Part shown: positions 51,732-59,242 of the stretch, piece after piece | How positions within the stretch are numbered: the first letter of the stretch is position 1 | Layout: every line of letters begins with the position of its first letter | NCBI GenBank assembly: GCA_019744775.1 | Contig: JAIETZ010000003.1 | Coordinates: forward strand, 186,001-250,000 | Direction of reading: 5' to 3' | Origin: Candidatus Obscuribacterales bacterium | GTDB taxonomy: Bacteria > Cyanobacteriota > Vampirovibrionia > Obscuribacterales > Obscuribacteraceae | DNA length: 64,000 nt | Translations under genes and position numbers: made by a program | The notes under the pieces: generated by a model | What the model saw: only the letters and a program-made list of their open reading frames with translations | Told to the model about the DNA's origin: nothing | Databases searched by the model: none

Positions 51732-53801
51732 CTACCTCACAAGATTTTCAACTTGGGATGTGCTGCTTGGGGCATCTGGCGTGGTCGGCGCCTCTGTTGT
51801 TGCAGCAGGAGGAGCGGCCACTTGTCTTATTTTAGCCAAATTGCTGTTGGCTGATTCGGCATAAGGCCCAGCCGGCTCGAGCGACAAGTATTTTTCGAAG
51901 GAAGCAACCGCATCCGGCACATTATTGTCAGCCATGTTGACCAACCCCAAAGCATAGTAGGCGGCAGAAAACTTGTCGTCGAGACTAACTGCTCTTTGGT
52001 ATTCCGCTTTTGCTTCAGGAGCCATATTTTGTCCGGCATAAGCTAAGCCAAGGTTGTAGTGCACTTGGACATTATTCGGTGCTGCCACGCTGGCTGACTT
52101 GTACTCATTCATAGCGCCGCCAAAGTCTTTCTGAATCAAGTAAATATTGCCGAGATTGACATGGGCTTCCATAAAGGTGGCGTCAAATTCCATAGCTTTG
52201 CGGTATTGCGATGCGGCACCTGTGAGGTCGCCTGTCTTTTGCAAGGCTAAACCAAGATTGTTGTAGGCTTGTGGCGAGCGCGGATTAATTTGCACCAGTC
52301 GTTGATAAATCTCAATTGACTGCTCGTTTTTATTTTGATCGGACAAGTTGTCCGCCAAAAGCGCAAGTATTTTGCTGTCCTCTGGGTTTTGAGCGAGCAA
52401 TTGTCTGTAGATAACTTCGGCTTTCTCTGGATTGCCTTCATCGGTTGATAGAACAGCCAGGCTTAGCTGCGCATCTTTATTGTTGGGATTAAGAGCAATG
52501 GCTGATTCCAATGCCGAGCGAGCGCCGGGTCTGTCTTTCAACGTGATTAATGCTTTGCCCAGTTCCACATAGGCATTGGCGTCGTTTGTTTCTATAGAAA
52601 GACCTTGGCGATAGTAACCTACCGCTTCACCCAATTGTCCTTTCATAAGCAATGTGCGACCGAGGTTTATCAATGCTTGTCCGTCATTTGGTGTGGAATT
52701 CAGCACCGCACGGAATTCACTTTCCGCTTGCGCCAACTGACCTTTGTTTTGTCTTATTATGCCCAAATTGTAGTGAGCATTGATGTTGTCCGGACTGGCT
52801 TTGATGACAACTTCAAACTGTTGCGCAGCTGAGTCCATATCACCGCTCAATTGCAGTGCATAGCCCAAGCCGTAAATGGTTTCAATATCGCCGGGCTTTA
52901 TCTTGTGAGCATTGCGGAATGCTGTAATTGCATCGTTGTACGAGCCAAGCTTAGTTAGTACATTGCCCAGCGAGTACTGCCAGTCGGCACGATCTGCTTT
53001 TATGCCGGTAGCTGTTTTCAATTCTTTTGCCGCGTCTTGCAAATTGCCTTGCATGGTCAAAGCTGTTGCTAATTGAGCGTGTGCTTCCGGCACCGATGGT
53101 TCGATAGCAATTGCGCGAGCAAATTCATGCGAAGCGCCTGCTGCGTCGCCAGTCGATAGCAGTGAGTTGGCGTAGTTGTAGCGAATTGAGAAGTTGCCTG
53201 GTTCATGCACCAGCACCTTACGATATTCAATAATTGCATTGCGCCAGTCGCCTTTGTCCTGATAAGTGGCAGCTAGCTGGGATCTCGCTTTTAAGTTATC
53301 CGGATAAGCTGCTACTACATTACCTAATTCAGTAATGGCGCCATCAAGATTGCCGTAAACGCGCAAAGCAATACCTAAATTCAAGCGCAACAATGGTACA
53401 TCGGGACGCAGGCGGACAGCATCCTGGTACTGTCTTATTGCATCTACTATTTTGCCTTGTGATTGAAACAATAGACCTAAGCTTTCGTGAGCAAAAGCAT
53501 CGCTCGGTCTTAAGGCAATCGCTTGCTGATATTCTGCAACGGCATCTTCTAGATCACCATGCTGTTGCAAGGCCGTCGCCAGGCTTATGTGCGCAAGTGG
53601 ATCACCTGGGTTGGTAATAACTATTTGCTTGAAAGCAGCGATGGCTCTTTCCAGGTCGCCCGCCTTGAAGTATGTGAGGCCTTGATAGTAGTGCTCAAGC
53701 GCCTGCTTGGACATTGGTTGTCCCAAGACTTGTGTTGCCGCCCAGGTGGGGGCTGCCATGCTTACGGTCAATGCCGTTGTAATTATCAGATTTCTCAACA
53801 T
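51732..53801 (-). CDS. Exported protein of about 17 tandem TPR repeats
   Basis: 689 aa. Signal peptide at the N-terminus ('MLRNLIITTALTVSMAAP', cleavage after 'TWA'), then 34-residue TPR units almost end to end from about residue 30 to 650 (e.g. 'ALINLGRTLLMKGQLGEAVGYY', in part). The C-terminal tail is Ala/Pro/Thr-rich. The frame is open to 53906, but ATG 53801 begins the signal peptide and is chosen. It should act as a scaffold in the periplasm. The cNMP/DUF4388 gene follows, the two stops and starts being 2 bp apart, so they form an operon. Confidence 0.88.
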   Translation of the reverse strand: MLRNLIITTALTVSMAAPTWAATQVLGQPMSKQALEHYYQGLTYFKAGDLERAIAAFKQIVITNPGDPLAHISLATALQQHGDLEDAVAEYQQAIALRPSDAFAHESLGLLFQSQGKIVDAIRQYQDAVRLRPDVPLLRLNLGIALRVYGNLDGAITELGNVVAAYPDNLKARSQLAATYQDKGDWRNAIIEYRKVLVHEPGNFSIRYNYANSLLSTGDAAGASHEFARAIAIEPSVPEAHAQLATALTMQGNLQDAAKELKTATGIKADRADWQYSLGNVLTKLGSYNDAITAFRNAHKIKPGDIETIYGLGYALQLSGDMDSAAQQFEVVIKASPDNINAHYNLGIIRQNKGQLAQAESEFRAVLNSTPNDGQALINLGRTLLMKGQLGEAVGYYRQGLSIETNDANAYVELGKALITLKDRPGARSALESAIALNPNNKDAQLSLAVLSTDEGNPEKAEVIYRQLLAQNPEDSKILALLADNLSDQNKNEQSIEIYQRLVQINPRSPQAYNNLGLALQKTGDLTGAASQYRKAMEFDATFMEAHVNLGNIYLIQKDFGGAMNEYKSASVAAPNNVQVHYNLGLAYAGQNMAPEAKAEYQRAVSLDDKFSAAYYALGLVNMADNNVPDAVASFEKYLSLEPAGPYAESANSNLAKIRQVAAPPAATTEAPTTPDAPSSTSQVENLVR

Positions 53802-54364
53802 GGTTGTATCCAGGGTTGGGAATATAAAGAAATGCTTGTCAAGACATATTGTTTGCCGAACTACATTATGCCTCATCAATATAAAGATTGGCATAAGGAT
53901 TCGCAACTATTTGCTCCTTGAAACTCTTACTAATCTGAAAGGCGGCACTGTAGGCTGCTTTTGACAAATCAACAAAGACCGGGGTTAACCCCAATTGCTA
54001 ATAAAAACCATTAGACAGGTTGGCTAATTTTTGATGCTGTTTTTTGGACATAGTGCACATTGCTGTCAATAGTTGGGCTGGTGTACATTGAGAGTAGGAA
54101 GAACAGAAAGCGCTTATCAAAAGTGCACTGTTGTTGCGGCTTTTACGCCCGCCTTCTTTGGAACACGTTGAAATAGCAATATTCAATAGAGAGAATTATG
54201 AGCAACGCAAAATTCCTAATAACGAGTTTTCTGTAGCGTCTCTTCTTTACCAGTCGCTGTGCTGTGCACGCGGCTAATTCCAATAATTTCTCAAGTTAAC
54301 TAGCAACACCAAATACGGTGATGCCTGGTGTCAAGGCACATTCCAATACGGAAAGGTACATTTT
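53802..54364. other. Large intergenic region with small hairpins
   Basis: No convincing gene. It holds the divergent control regions of the TPR gene and of patA. Seen: a perfect palindrome GGGGTTAACCCC at 53981-53992; in the patA leader, two overlapping alternative hairpins, CACC-N6-GGTG (54307-54320) and TGCCT-N7-AGGCA (54322-54338), of which the second hides the GGTGT that could pair with ACACC (54306-54310). An open 12-codon frame at 54199 has a GAGAG before it, but I would not call it a gene. Confidence 0.4.
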
Positions 54365-55702
54365 ATGGTTCTCTACAAGAAGGACATGCAAGAAAAGTCA
54401 CGGTTACCGATTGTAGACAGACAGGCTCTGCGCTACGAGCAGATGGCAGCTGAGGCACTGACGAATTCAATTGAACACTTAAACCATGCCTACAGACAAA
54501 AACTTTGTGGGGCTGAAGGTGCAGTTGAGTTTCGTGACGGTGGTGTTTATACCTACGACAATCATGGCAAACGCTATTTAGATTGCCTTGGTGGTTACGG
54601 TATATTCAACGTCGGACACAGACACCCGCGCGTTATCGAAGCTGTGCGCAATCAGTTAGATCAAGTCTGCTTGCACAGTCAGGACTTGCTCAATCCTTGG
54701 GCAGCTGAGCTTGCAGCCAAACTAGCTGACATTGCTCCAGGCAAATTGAAGTACACATTCTTCTGTAACAGTGGAACAGAAGCAGTTGAAGGCGCCTTGA
54801 AGCTTGCTCGCTTGTACACAGGCAAGACCGAAATCATCTCCACACGCAACGCTTATCATGGCGTCTCCATGGGCGCGCTTTCGGCAACCGGTCGCGATGT
54901 ATTTCGTAAGCCGTTTGAGCCATTGCTTGAAGGTTTTGTGCACGTGCCATTCGGCGATGCCGAAGCTATTGAAGCTGCAATCACAAAGAAAACAGCAGCC
55001 GTTATCCTTGAACCAATTCAAGGTGAAGGCGGTATACATGTGCCACCGAAGGGCTACTTGAAAAAAGTACGTCGTATAACCCAAAAGCACGGCATCTTGC
55101 TTATTCTCGATGAAGTGCAAACAGGTATGGGTCGTACTGGTCGCATGTTTGCTTGCGAGCATGAAAATGTCCAGCCGGATATCATATGCTTAGCCAAAGC
55201 ATTAGGCGGTGGTGTCATGCCGATTGGTGCTTTCATGTCGACATCGAAGATTTGGAAAGTGTTGGAGTCAAACCCAACAATTCACAACTCGACATTTGGT
55301 GGAAATCCGCTTGCTTGTACGGCAGCATCCGCCACAATTGATGTATTGCGAGATGAACACTTGCCTGCTCGTGCAACCATGATGGGCAACCACTTTATGC
55401 GTCGCTTAACGCAGCTTCAGAGACGTTATCCTGAATACATTGCTGAAGTTAGAGGCAAAGGTCTTTTGATTGGCTTGGAATTCGAAACCAAGGAAGTCCG
55501 TGAAGCTGTCCAAGTTGAACTCTTCCACAGAGGTGTATTGGTAGCCGCTACGCTCAATGCGAACCGCACAATTCGTATCGAGCCACCATTAATCATCACC
55601 GAATCACAAATCAACTTCATGGTTGATACCTTGGAAGATATCTTGGTCGACATCACCAATAAAAAGGTGAAGGTCAAGAAGAGAAAAGCCAAGAAGGACT
55701 AA
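54365..55702 (+). CDS. patA: Putrescine aminotransferase
   Basis: A 445-aa class III pyridoxal-phosphate aminotransferase. The sequence follows E. coli PatA (YgjG) closely: 'LDCLGGYGIFNVGHRHPRV', 'KLKYTFFCNSGTEAVEGALK', 'VILEPIQGEGGIHVPP', 'LLILDEVQTGMGRTGRMFAC', 'CLAKALGGGVMPIGAF' (the PLP Lys in 'LAKALGGG'). It transfers the amino group of putrescine to 2-oxoglutarate, giving 4-aminobutanal, which cyclises. Other diamines (cadaverine) are possible substrates. The Shine-Dalgarno is the GGAAAGG about 9 nt before the start. The gene follows a leader with overlapping hairpins. Confidence 0.9.
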   Translation: MVLYKKDMQEKSRLPIVDRQALRYEQMAAEALTNSIEHLNHAYRQKLCGAEGAVEFRDGGVYTYDNHGKRYLDCLGGYGIFNVGHRHPRVIEAVRNQLDQVCLHSQDLLNPWAAELAAKLADIAPGKLKYTFFCNSGTEAVEGALKLARLYTGKTEIISTRNAYHGVSMGALSATGRDVFRKPFEPLLEGFVHVPFGDAEAIEAAITKKTAAVILEPIQGEGGIHVPPKGYLKKVRRITQKHGILLILDEVQTGMGRTGRMFACEHENVQPDIICLAKALGGGVMPIGAFMSTSKIWKVLESNPTIHNSTFGGNPLACTAASATIDVLRDEHLPARATMMGNHFMRRLTQLQRRYPEYIAEVRGKGLLIGLEFETKEVREAVQVELFHRGVLVAATLNANRTIRIEPPLIITESQINFMVDTLEDILVDITNKKVKVKKRKAKKD

Positions 55703-55735
55703 CCCCTGCTAAACTTTTGTCGGGGGTATTTACCA

Positions 55736-56260
55736 ATGAATAAATTAGGCTTGATTACAGGCGCAGTTTTGGTGGCAATCACCGCGCAGGCAACCCTGGC
55801 ACAGACTTCGACGACAGAAGAAGTAATTATTACGGAGCCGGCTTTTAAATCGCAGGACAAGCCGTTAATTAAGGGTGGGAAAGAAACCCGTATTCCCTAT
55901 AGTCCGGTACCATTATTCAAGCAACGCCTTGCTAATAGCTTGGAGCAAATTGATACTGGTGTATCCAAAGGCTGGGTGACAAGCGATGTTGCGGCTACTC
56001 TAAAACAGCAAGGCAATGAAATCGCCCCATTGATTGACAAGATCAAAGATGCAAAAGGCGCAGATAAGCCATTAGTTGATGAAGTCGAGCAAAAGCTTAC
56101 TGCTCTGAATGCTGCTGTGTTTGCTTCGTTCAATAAGCAACCAGTTAAGACGGAAGCGAAGAAAGCAGAGCCGGCTAAACCAGCAGCTAAAGTTGAAACT
56201 AAAAAGCAAACAGCTACAACTAAGACGACTGCTCAGAAAAAATCAGTTAAGACTCCATAG
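55736..56260 (+). CDS. Secreted protein with Lys/Ala-rich tail
   Basis: 174 aa. Signal peptide (1-22, cleavage after 'TLA'), a globular central region (about 50-130) beginning 'IPYSPVPLFKQRLANSLEQI', and a low-complexity tail (Lys, Ala, Thr, Pro; 'KKAEPAKPAAKVETKKQTA'). No family recognised. The tail looks histone-like and could bind peptidoglycan or nucleic acid (weak inference). The gene lies 33 bp after patA, with an ACCCC...GGGGGT hairpin in the gap, and 15 bp before the uracil-DNA glycosylase. Confidence 0.65.
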   Translation: MNKLGLITGAVLVAITAQATLAQTSTTEEVIITEPAFKSQDKPLIKGGKETRIPYSPVPLFKQRLANSLEQIDTGVSKGWVTSDVAATLKQQGNEIAPLIDKIKDAKGADKPLVDEVEQKLTALNAAVFASFNKQPVKTEAKKAEPAKPAAKVETKKQTATTKTTAQKKSVKTP

Positions 56261-56275
56261 TTCGAGATCTGAGAA

Positions 56276-56974
56276 GTGGCTGACTCTTTTAGTAAGTTGA
56301 ACAAGGAAATTATTTCCTGTCGACTTTGCCCGCGCCTTGTTGTGTACCGGGAAAAGGTCGCTAGAGAAAAGCGTGCCGCATATGCCAATTGTGATTACTG
56401 GGGAAAGCCGGTAACAGGCTTTGGCGACCCTAGTGCTGAGTTGCTTATCGTGGGTTTGGCTCCGGCTGCGCATGGTGGAAATAGAACTGGGCGTGTGTTT
56501 ACTGGTGACAGTTCAGGGACATTTCTGATGAGAGGACTTCACGCTTTTGGTTTTGCCAATATTCCAGACAGTGTGAGTCGTGATGATGGGCTTGTTTTGA
56601 ATAATGCTTACATTGTTGCGCCGGTTAAGTGTGCGCCGCCGGATAATAAGCCTTTGCCGAAAGAGATATTGAACTGTCGGCCGTATCTTGATAGAGAAAT
56701 GGCGTTGTTGAAAGACCTCAAAGTAGTTCTTGTGTTGGGAAAAATCGGCATGGAGTCTTTTCTCCAGGTATTGCGAGAGCAAGGACACGAAATTCCCAAA
56801 TTGGCTTTCGCGCACGGCGCAGTTTATGACTTAGGTGAGGGCTTGCCGCGTATGTTTGTGTCCTATCATGTAAGTCGGCAGAACACGCAAACTGGCAAGC
56901 TTACGCCTGCCATGTTTGAGTCTGTGATTGGGAATATACAGAAATTTCTCAAGCGTCGCGGACCTAAAACATAG
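56276..56974 (+). CDS. Uracil-DNA glycosylase, family 5 (UDGb-like)
   Basis: A 232-aa base-excision repair enzyme that removes uracil (and often hypoxanthine) from DNA. 'GLAPAAHGGNRTGRVFTGD' is the family 5 motif. 'CRLCPRL' near the N-terminus and two further Cys residues would hold a 4Fe-4S cluster. The second catalytic motif reads 'SYHVSRQNTQTG', with Val where a Pro is usual (HPS). GTG start; the 3' end overlaps the convergent VOC gene by 11 bp. Confidence 0.9.
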   Translation: MADSFSKLNKEIISCRLCPRLVVYREKVAREKRAAYANCDYWGKPVTGFGDPSAELLIVGLAPAAHGGNRTGRVFTGDSSGTFLMRGLHAFGFANIPDSVSRDDGLVLNNAYIVAPVKCAPPDNKPLPKEILNCRPYLDREMALLKDLKVVLVLGKIGMESFLQVLREQGHEIPKLAFAHGAVYDLGEGLPRMFVSYHVSRQNTQTGKLTPAMFESVIGNIQKFLKRRGPKT

Positions 56975-57407
56975 CGGACAGTCTCATTGGGGCGCCGTCG
57001 AAATTTATTTGGTTCTTGTTCCAGAGGGCGACTTCGATTTCGTAACCAGTTGGATCGGTGACATACCACGATGTTGAGTGTGGATAGTCAACGGCTCCGC
57101 CGTATGCGACTTCTAACTTCTCGCGTTTGATTACGTCTTCCCATTCATTGCGATCGGTTATTCGCAAACCGAAGTGGTTGATGCCGTGAAAGTTATGCAG
57201 GCGTGAATCGTCGAAGTCGGCGTATTCTCGTTCTGGGTGTTCGTAGATGCAGAGCATTGATTCTCCGCCTTTGATAATGCCCCAGCGTACGCCGCCGCGC
57301 ACGCCGTATTCGACCAGAGTGAAACCGAAGACGCGGTTGTACCAGTCGACGGTTTTGTCGAAGTTTTTGACGGACATGTTTAGGTGATCTAGGTGTTTGA
57401 TTTTCAT
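56964..57407 (-). CDS. VOC (glyoxalase/dioxygenase) family protein
   Basis: 147 aa, one vicinal-oxygen-chelate domain made of two beta-alpha-beta3 modules ('KHLDHLNMSVKNFDKTVDWY', 'GINHFGLRITDRNEW'). Metal ligands of the family (His in 'LDHLN', His in 'INHFGL', Glu in 'YEIEVALW') are present. Glyoxalase I-like, lyase, dioxygenase or antibiotic-binding roles are all possible. ATG 57407 has AGGAG 7 nt upstream and is preferred to a TTG at 57452 that falls inside a repeat. Confidence 0.85.
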   Translation of the reverse strand: MKIKHLDHLNMSVKNFDKTVDWYNRVFGFTLVEYGVRGGVRWGIIKGGESMLCIYEHPEREYADFDDSRLHNFHGINHFGLRITDRNEWEDVIKREKLEVAYGGAVDYPHSTSWYVTDPTGYEIEVALWNKNQINFDGAPMRLSAMF

Positions 57408-57440
57408 GGTGGATCTCCTTTTGTAGGCGTGGTGGATAAC

Positions 57441-57463
57441 GGGCGCATGCAATGCGCCCCTAC
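57441..57463. repeat. Dispersed palindromic repeat, copy 2 (inverse orientation)
   Basis: Reverse complement of the 7541-7563 element with few differences in the loop: it starts GGGCGCATGC and ends GCGCCCCTAC. It lies between rubrerythrin and the VOC gene, which run in the same direction. Confidence 0.65.
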
Positions 57464-57473
57464 GAGAGGACAG

Positions 57474-57956
57474 TTAGGCCGACTCCTTTAGAGTTGGGCT
57501 TTTCAAGTTTTCCAGAGCGGTTTGGTAGCGTTTGGCGTGGAAGGCTTCGACCATGCCTAGTGCTTTGAAGCGCTTTGCGGCTTGTTGAAAGATGTCTGCG
57601 TGTTCTTTTGATTCGGCAGCTTGTTCTTTGAATTCAGCAACTGCTTCAAGATTTCCTTCTTCTTTAGCAACGCGTTCAAACTCCGGATACATTTGGTTTG
57701 TCTCGTAGAGTTCGCCTTCAATGGCAAGTTCGAGAAGTTTTTCGACGGTCATTTCTGATTCCGGATACAAGAGATCTAGATGTGCGAAGGCGTGTCCAGT
57801 TTCTTGATGTGCTGTTTCTTCGAAGAGATCAGCGACGGAATTGCTGCCGAGTTTGCGTGCAATTCTGGCGAAATACAGATATTTGCGATTGGCCATTGAT
57901 TCGCCGGCAAATGCGGAATGTAGGTTGGCTTCGGTTTTTGTTTGATGATTGTGCAT
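57474..57956 (-). CDS. Rubrerythrin without a rubredoxin domain
   Basis: 160 aa. A ferritin-like four-helix bundle with the di-iron ligand pattern of rubrerythrins: Glu in 'FAGESMANRKY', 'EETAHQETGHAFAH', 'EGELYETNQMYPEF', and 'AAESKEHADIF'. It reduces hydrogen peroxide using NAD(P)H-linked electron carriers. The usual C-terminal rubredoxin domain (CxxC ... CxxC) is missing, so an external donor such as rubredoxin is required. A PerR-type box lies 30 bp upstream, and the Fur-family gene is 64 bp further on the same strand, so oxidative-stress control is likely. Confidence 0.93.
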   Translation of the reverse strand: MHNHQTKTEANLHSAFAGESMANRKYLYFARIARKLGSNSVADLFEETAHQETGHAFAHLDLLYPESEMTVEKLLELAIEGELYETNQMYPEFERVAKEEGNLEAVAEFKEQAAESKEHADIFQQAAKRFKALGMVEAFHAKRYQTALENLKSPTLKESA

Positions 57957-57985
57957 GACTGAACTCCTTTTGTATTTAATCTAGC

Positions 57986-58002
57986 TTTAGAATTAATCTA
58001 AA
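57986..58002. promoter_or_regulatory. PerR/Fur-type box upstream of rubrerythrin
   Basis: TTTAGAATTAATCTAAA, close to the PerR consensus TTATAATNATTATAA in spacing and dyad symmetry. It lies 30 bp before the rubrerythrin start. A second copy differing at three positions is at 58445-58461, before the Fur gene. Confidence 0.65.
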
Positions 58003-58020
58003 TGGAAGGCCAAAAAATTT

Positions 58021-58428
58021 TTACTGGTCTTTGACTTCCCCAAAGAAAGTAATTTGATAGCTGTGAACCTTGTAATTGTTGCCCAGTAAGGGTTTCAGGT
58101 GTGCTATCTGGTCGGCTGGGATGTCCAAAATCTTGCCCGATTTCACATCAACAAAGTGATGGTGTTCAGTCATGTTGGCATCGTAGCGGGTTCTTTCCGC
58201 CTCGGTCACAACCTCTCTAATAACGCCTGCTTGAACAAGTGTATTTAGGGTGTTGTAGACGGTTGCGCGTGATAGAGCTACCGGCAATTTGCTTTCAACA
58301 GCTTGCAAAACCTCATCAGCAGTAGGATGCGAGTGGGTCTCCAACATGTATTTGGCGATTACAACCCTCTGCGGCGTTGGTTTTACGCCGTGTTCTATAA
58401 GGATGTCTTCTACTGAGGATAATGTCAT
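58021..58428 (-). CDS. Fur-family regulator, PerR-like
   Basis: A 135-aa metal-dependent repressor. Winged helix with 'SRATVYNTLNTLVQAGVI' and the dimerisation/metal region 'TEHHHFVDVKSGKILDIP'. The HHH segment and nearby Asp residues would bind the regulatory metal. The protein has no cysteine, so it lacks the CxxC structural zinc sites of ordinary Fur and PerR. Linked to rubrerythrin, and with a matching box (58445-58461) 17 bp upstream of its own start, it probably represses itself and rubrerythrin in a peroxide-sensitive way. ATG 58428 has AAGGAG 6 nt upstream. Confidence 0.88.
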   Translation of the reverse strand: MTLSSVEDILIEHGVKPTPQRVVIAKYMLETHSHPTADEVLQAVESKLPVALSRATVYNTLNTLVQAGVIREVVTEAERTRYDANMTEHHHFVDVKSGKILDIPADQIAHLKPLLGNNYKVHSYQITFFGEVKDQ

Positions 58429-58444
58429 CTTGGTCTCCTTAGGA

Positions 58445-58461
58445 TTTAGAATAAGTCTAAA
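58445..58461. promoter_or_regulatory. PerR/Fur-type box upstream of the Fur-family gene
   Basis: TTTAGAATAAGTCTAAA, 17 bp before the regulator's start. Differs from the box at 57986-58002 only in the centre (AAG against TAA), so both are likely bound by the same protein. Confidence 0.65.
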
Positions 58462-58486
58462 CTGAGACTTTGTCAACCCTGGGTGA

Positions 58487-59242
58487 TTACATTTTCATTT
58501 TCATAAAAATGGGCTCTGGAATGGTTTTTATGATGAGCATTATCCACTGCCAAAACCAAGGGGTGTAGACGACCTGTTTGTTTGCTTTCAATGCTTTGAC
58601 GATATCTTGAGCAACGGCTTCCGGACTTGCAACCAAGAACATTCCTTGACGGCCGTATGTCATTTTTGTGTCTACAAACCCAGGCTTAACGGTGAGTACT
58701 TGTACGCCGGATTTGCAGAGACGATTGCGCAGCCCTTGGAGGAAGAGAGCGAAGGCGCCTTTGGCAGATCCATATATATAGTTGCTTTGTCTGCCACGGT
58801 CGCCGGCTACCGAAGCTATGCCAATAATAAAACCGTGTCCCTGTTTTTCAAAATGATTAGCGGCGTGAGTGAGAATTGAAACGGCTCCAGTGAAGTTGGA
58901 GTCGATGATGCTTTTTGCTTGTTCAAATTCTGATTGTGCTTCTATTTGATCACCAAGTTCGCCAAAGGCAACGACCAGACCATCAAGTCCGTGTTTGCCG
59001 TTTTTGCTTTCAACTTGGATCAAGAGAGTTTCGTGTGATTTGAAATCAGATGCTTGAAAGGAGTGTGCTGTTGATTGTTGCTGGTAGCGGACGCTTAGAT
59101 CGTTAGCGATTCTTTCTATCTCGGTAGGGGTGCGTCCGGCTACGTGTACATGCGCGCCTTGTTTTGCAAGTTCTTCTGCTAGCGCTCTGGCGATACTAGA
59201 TGTTGCACCAAGTACAAGTATGGATTTGTCTTTTAAGTCCAT
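58487..59242 (-). CDS. dprE2: DprE2-like short-chain dehydrogenase
   Basis: 251 aa. Rossmann motif 'VLGATSSIARALAEELAKQG' near the N-terminus, and the SDR catalytic triad: Ser in 'GIASVAGDRGRQ', then Y-x-x-x-K in 'YIYGSAKGAF'. A hydrophobic segment near the C-terminus ('YTPWFWQWIMLIIKTIP') resembles DprE2. DprE2 reduces the 2-keto intermediate made by DprE1, giving a polyprenyl-phosphate arabinose. ATG 59242 overlaps the stop of the DprE1-like gene by one base (TAATG), so they are translationally coupled. Ends 10 bp before the Fur box. Confidence 0.82.
   Translation of the reverse strand: MDLKDKSILVLGATSSIARALAEELAKQGAHVHVAGRTPTEIERIANDLSVRYQQQSTAHSFQASDFKSHETLLIQVESKNGKHGLDGLVVAFGELGDQIEAQSEFEQAKSIIDSNFTGAVSILTHAANHFEKQGHGFIIGIASVAGDRGRQSNYIYGSAKGAFALFLQGLRNRLCKSGVQVLTVKPGFVDTKMTYGRQGMFLVASPEAVAQDIVKALKANKQVVYTPWFWQWIMLIIKTIPEPIFMKMKM

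Noticed and set aside
53998-54186. Minus-strand open frame of 62 codons in the intergenic region
   Set aside because: TTG start, no Shine-Dalgarno, Cys- and Ser-rich composition unlike the neighbours, no family resemblance.
54199-54237. 12-codon open frame that might be a leader peptide of patA
   Set aside because: Only a weak GAGAG before the ATG and no runs of a regulatory codon; too short to support.
57441-57463. N-terminal extension of the VOC protein from TTG 57452
   Set aside because: The extension would be translated from a dispersed palindromic repeat, while ATG 57407 has a good AGGAG.
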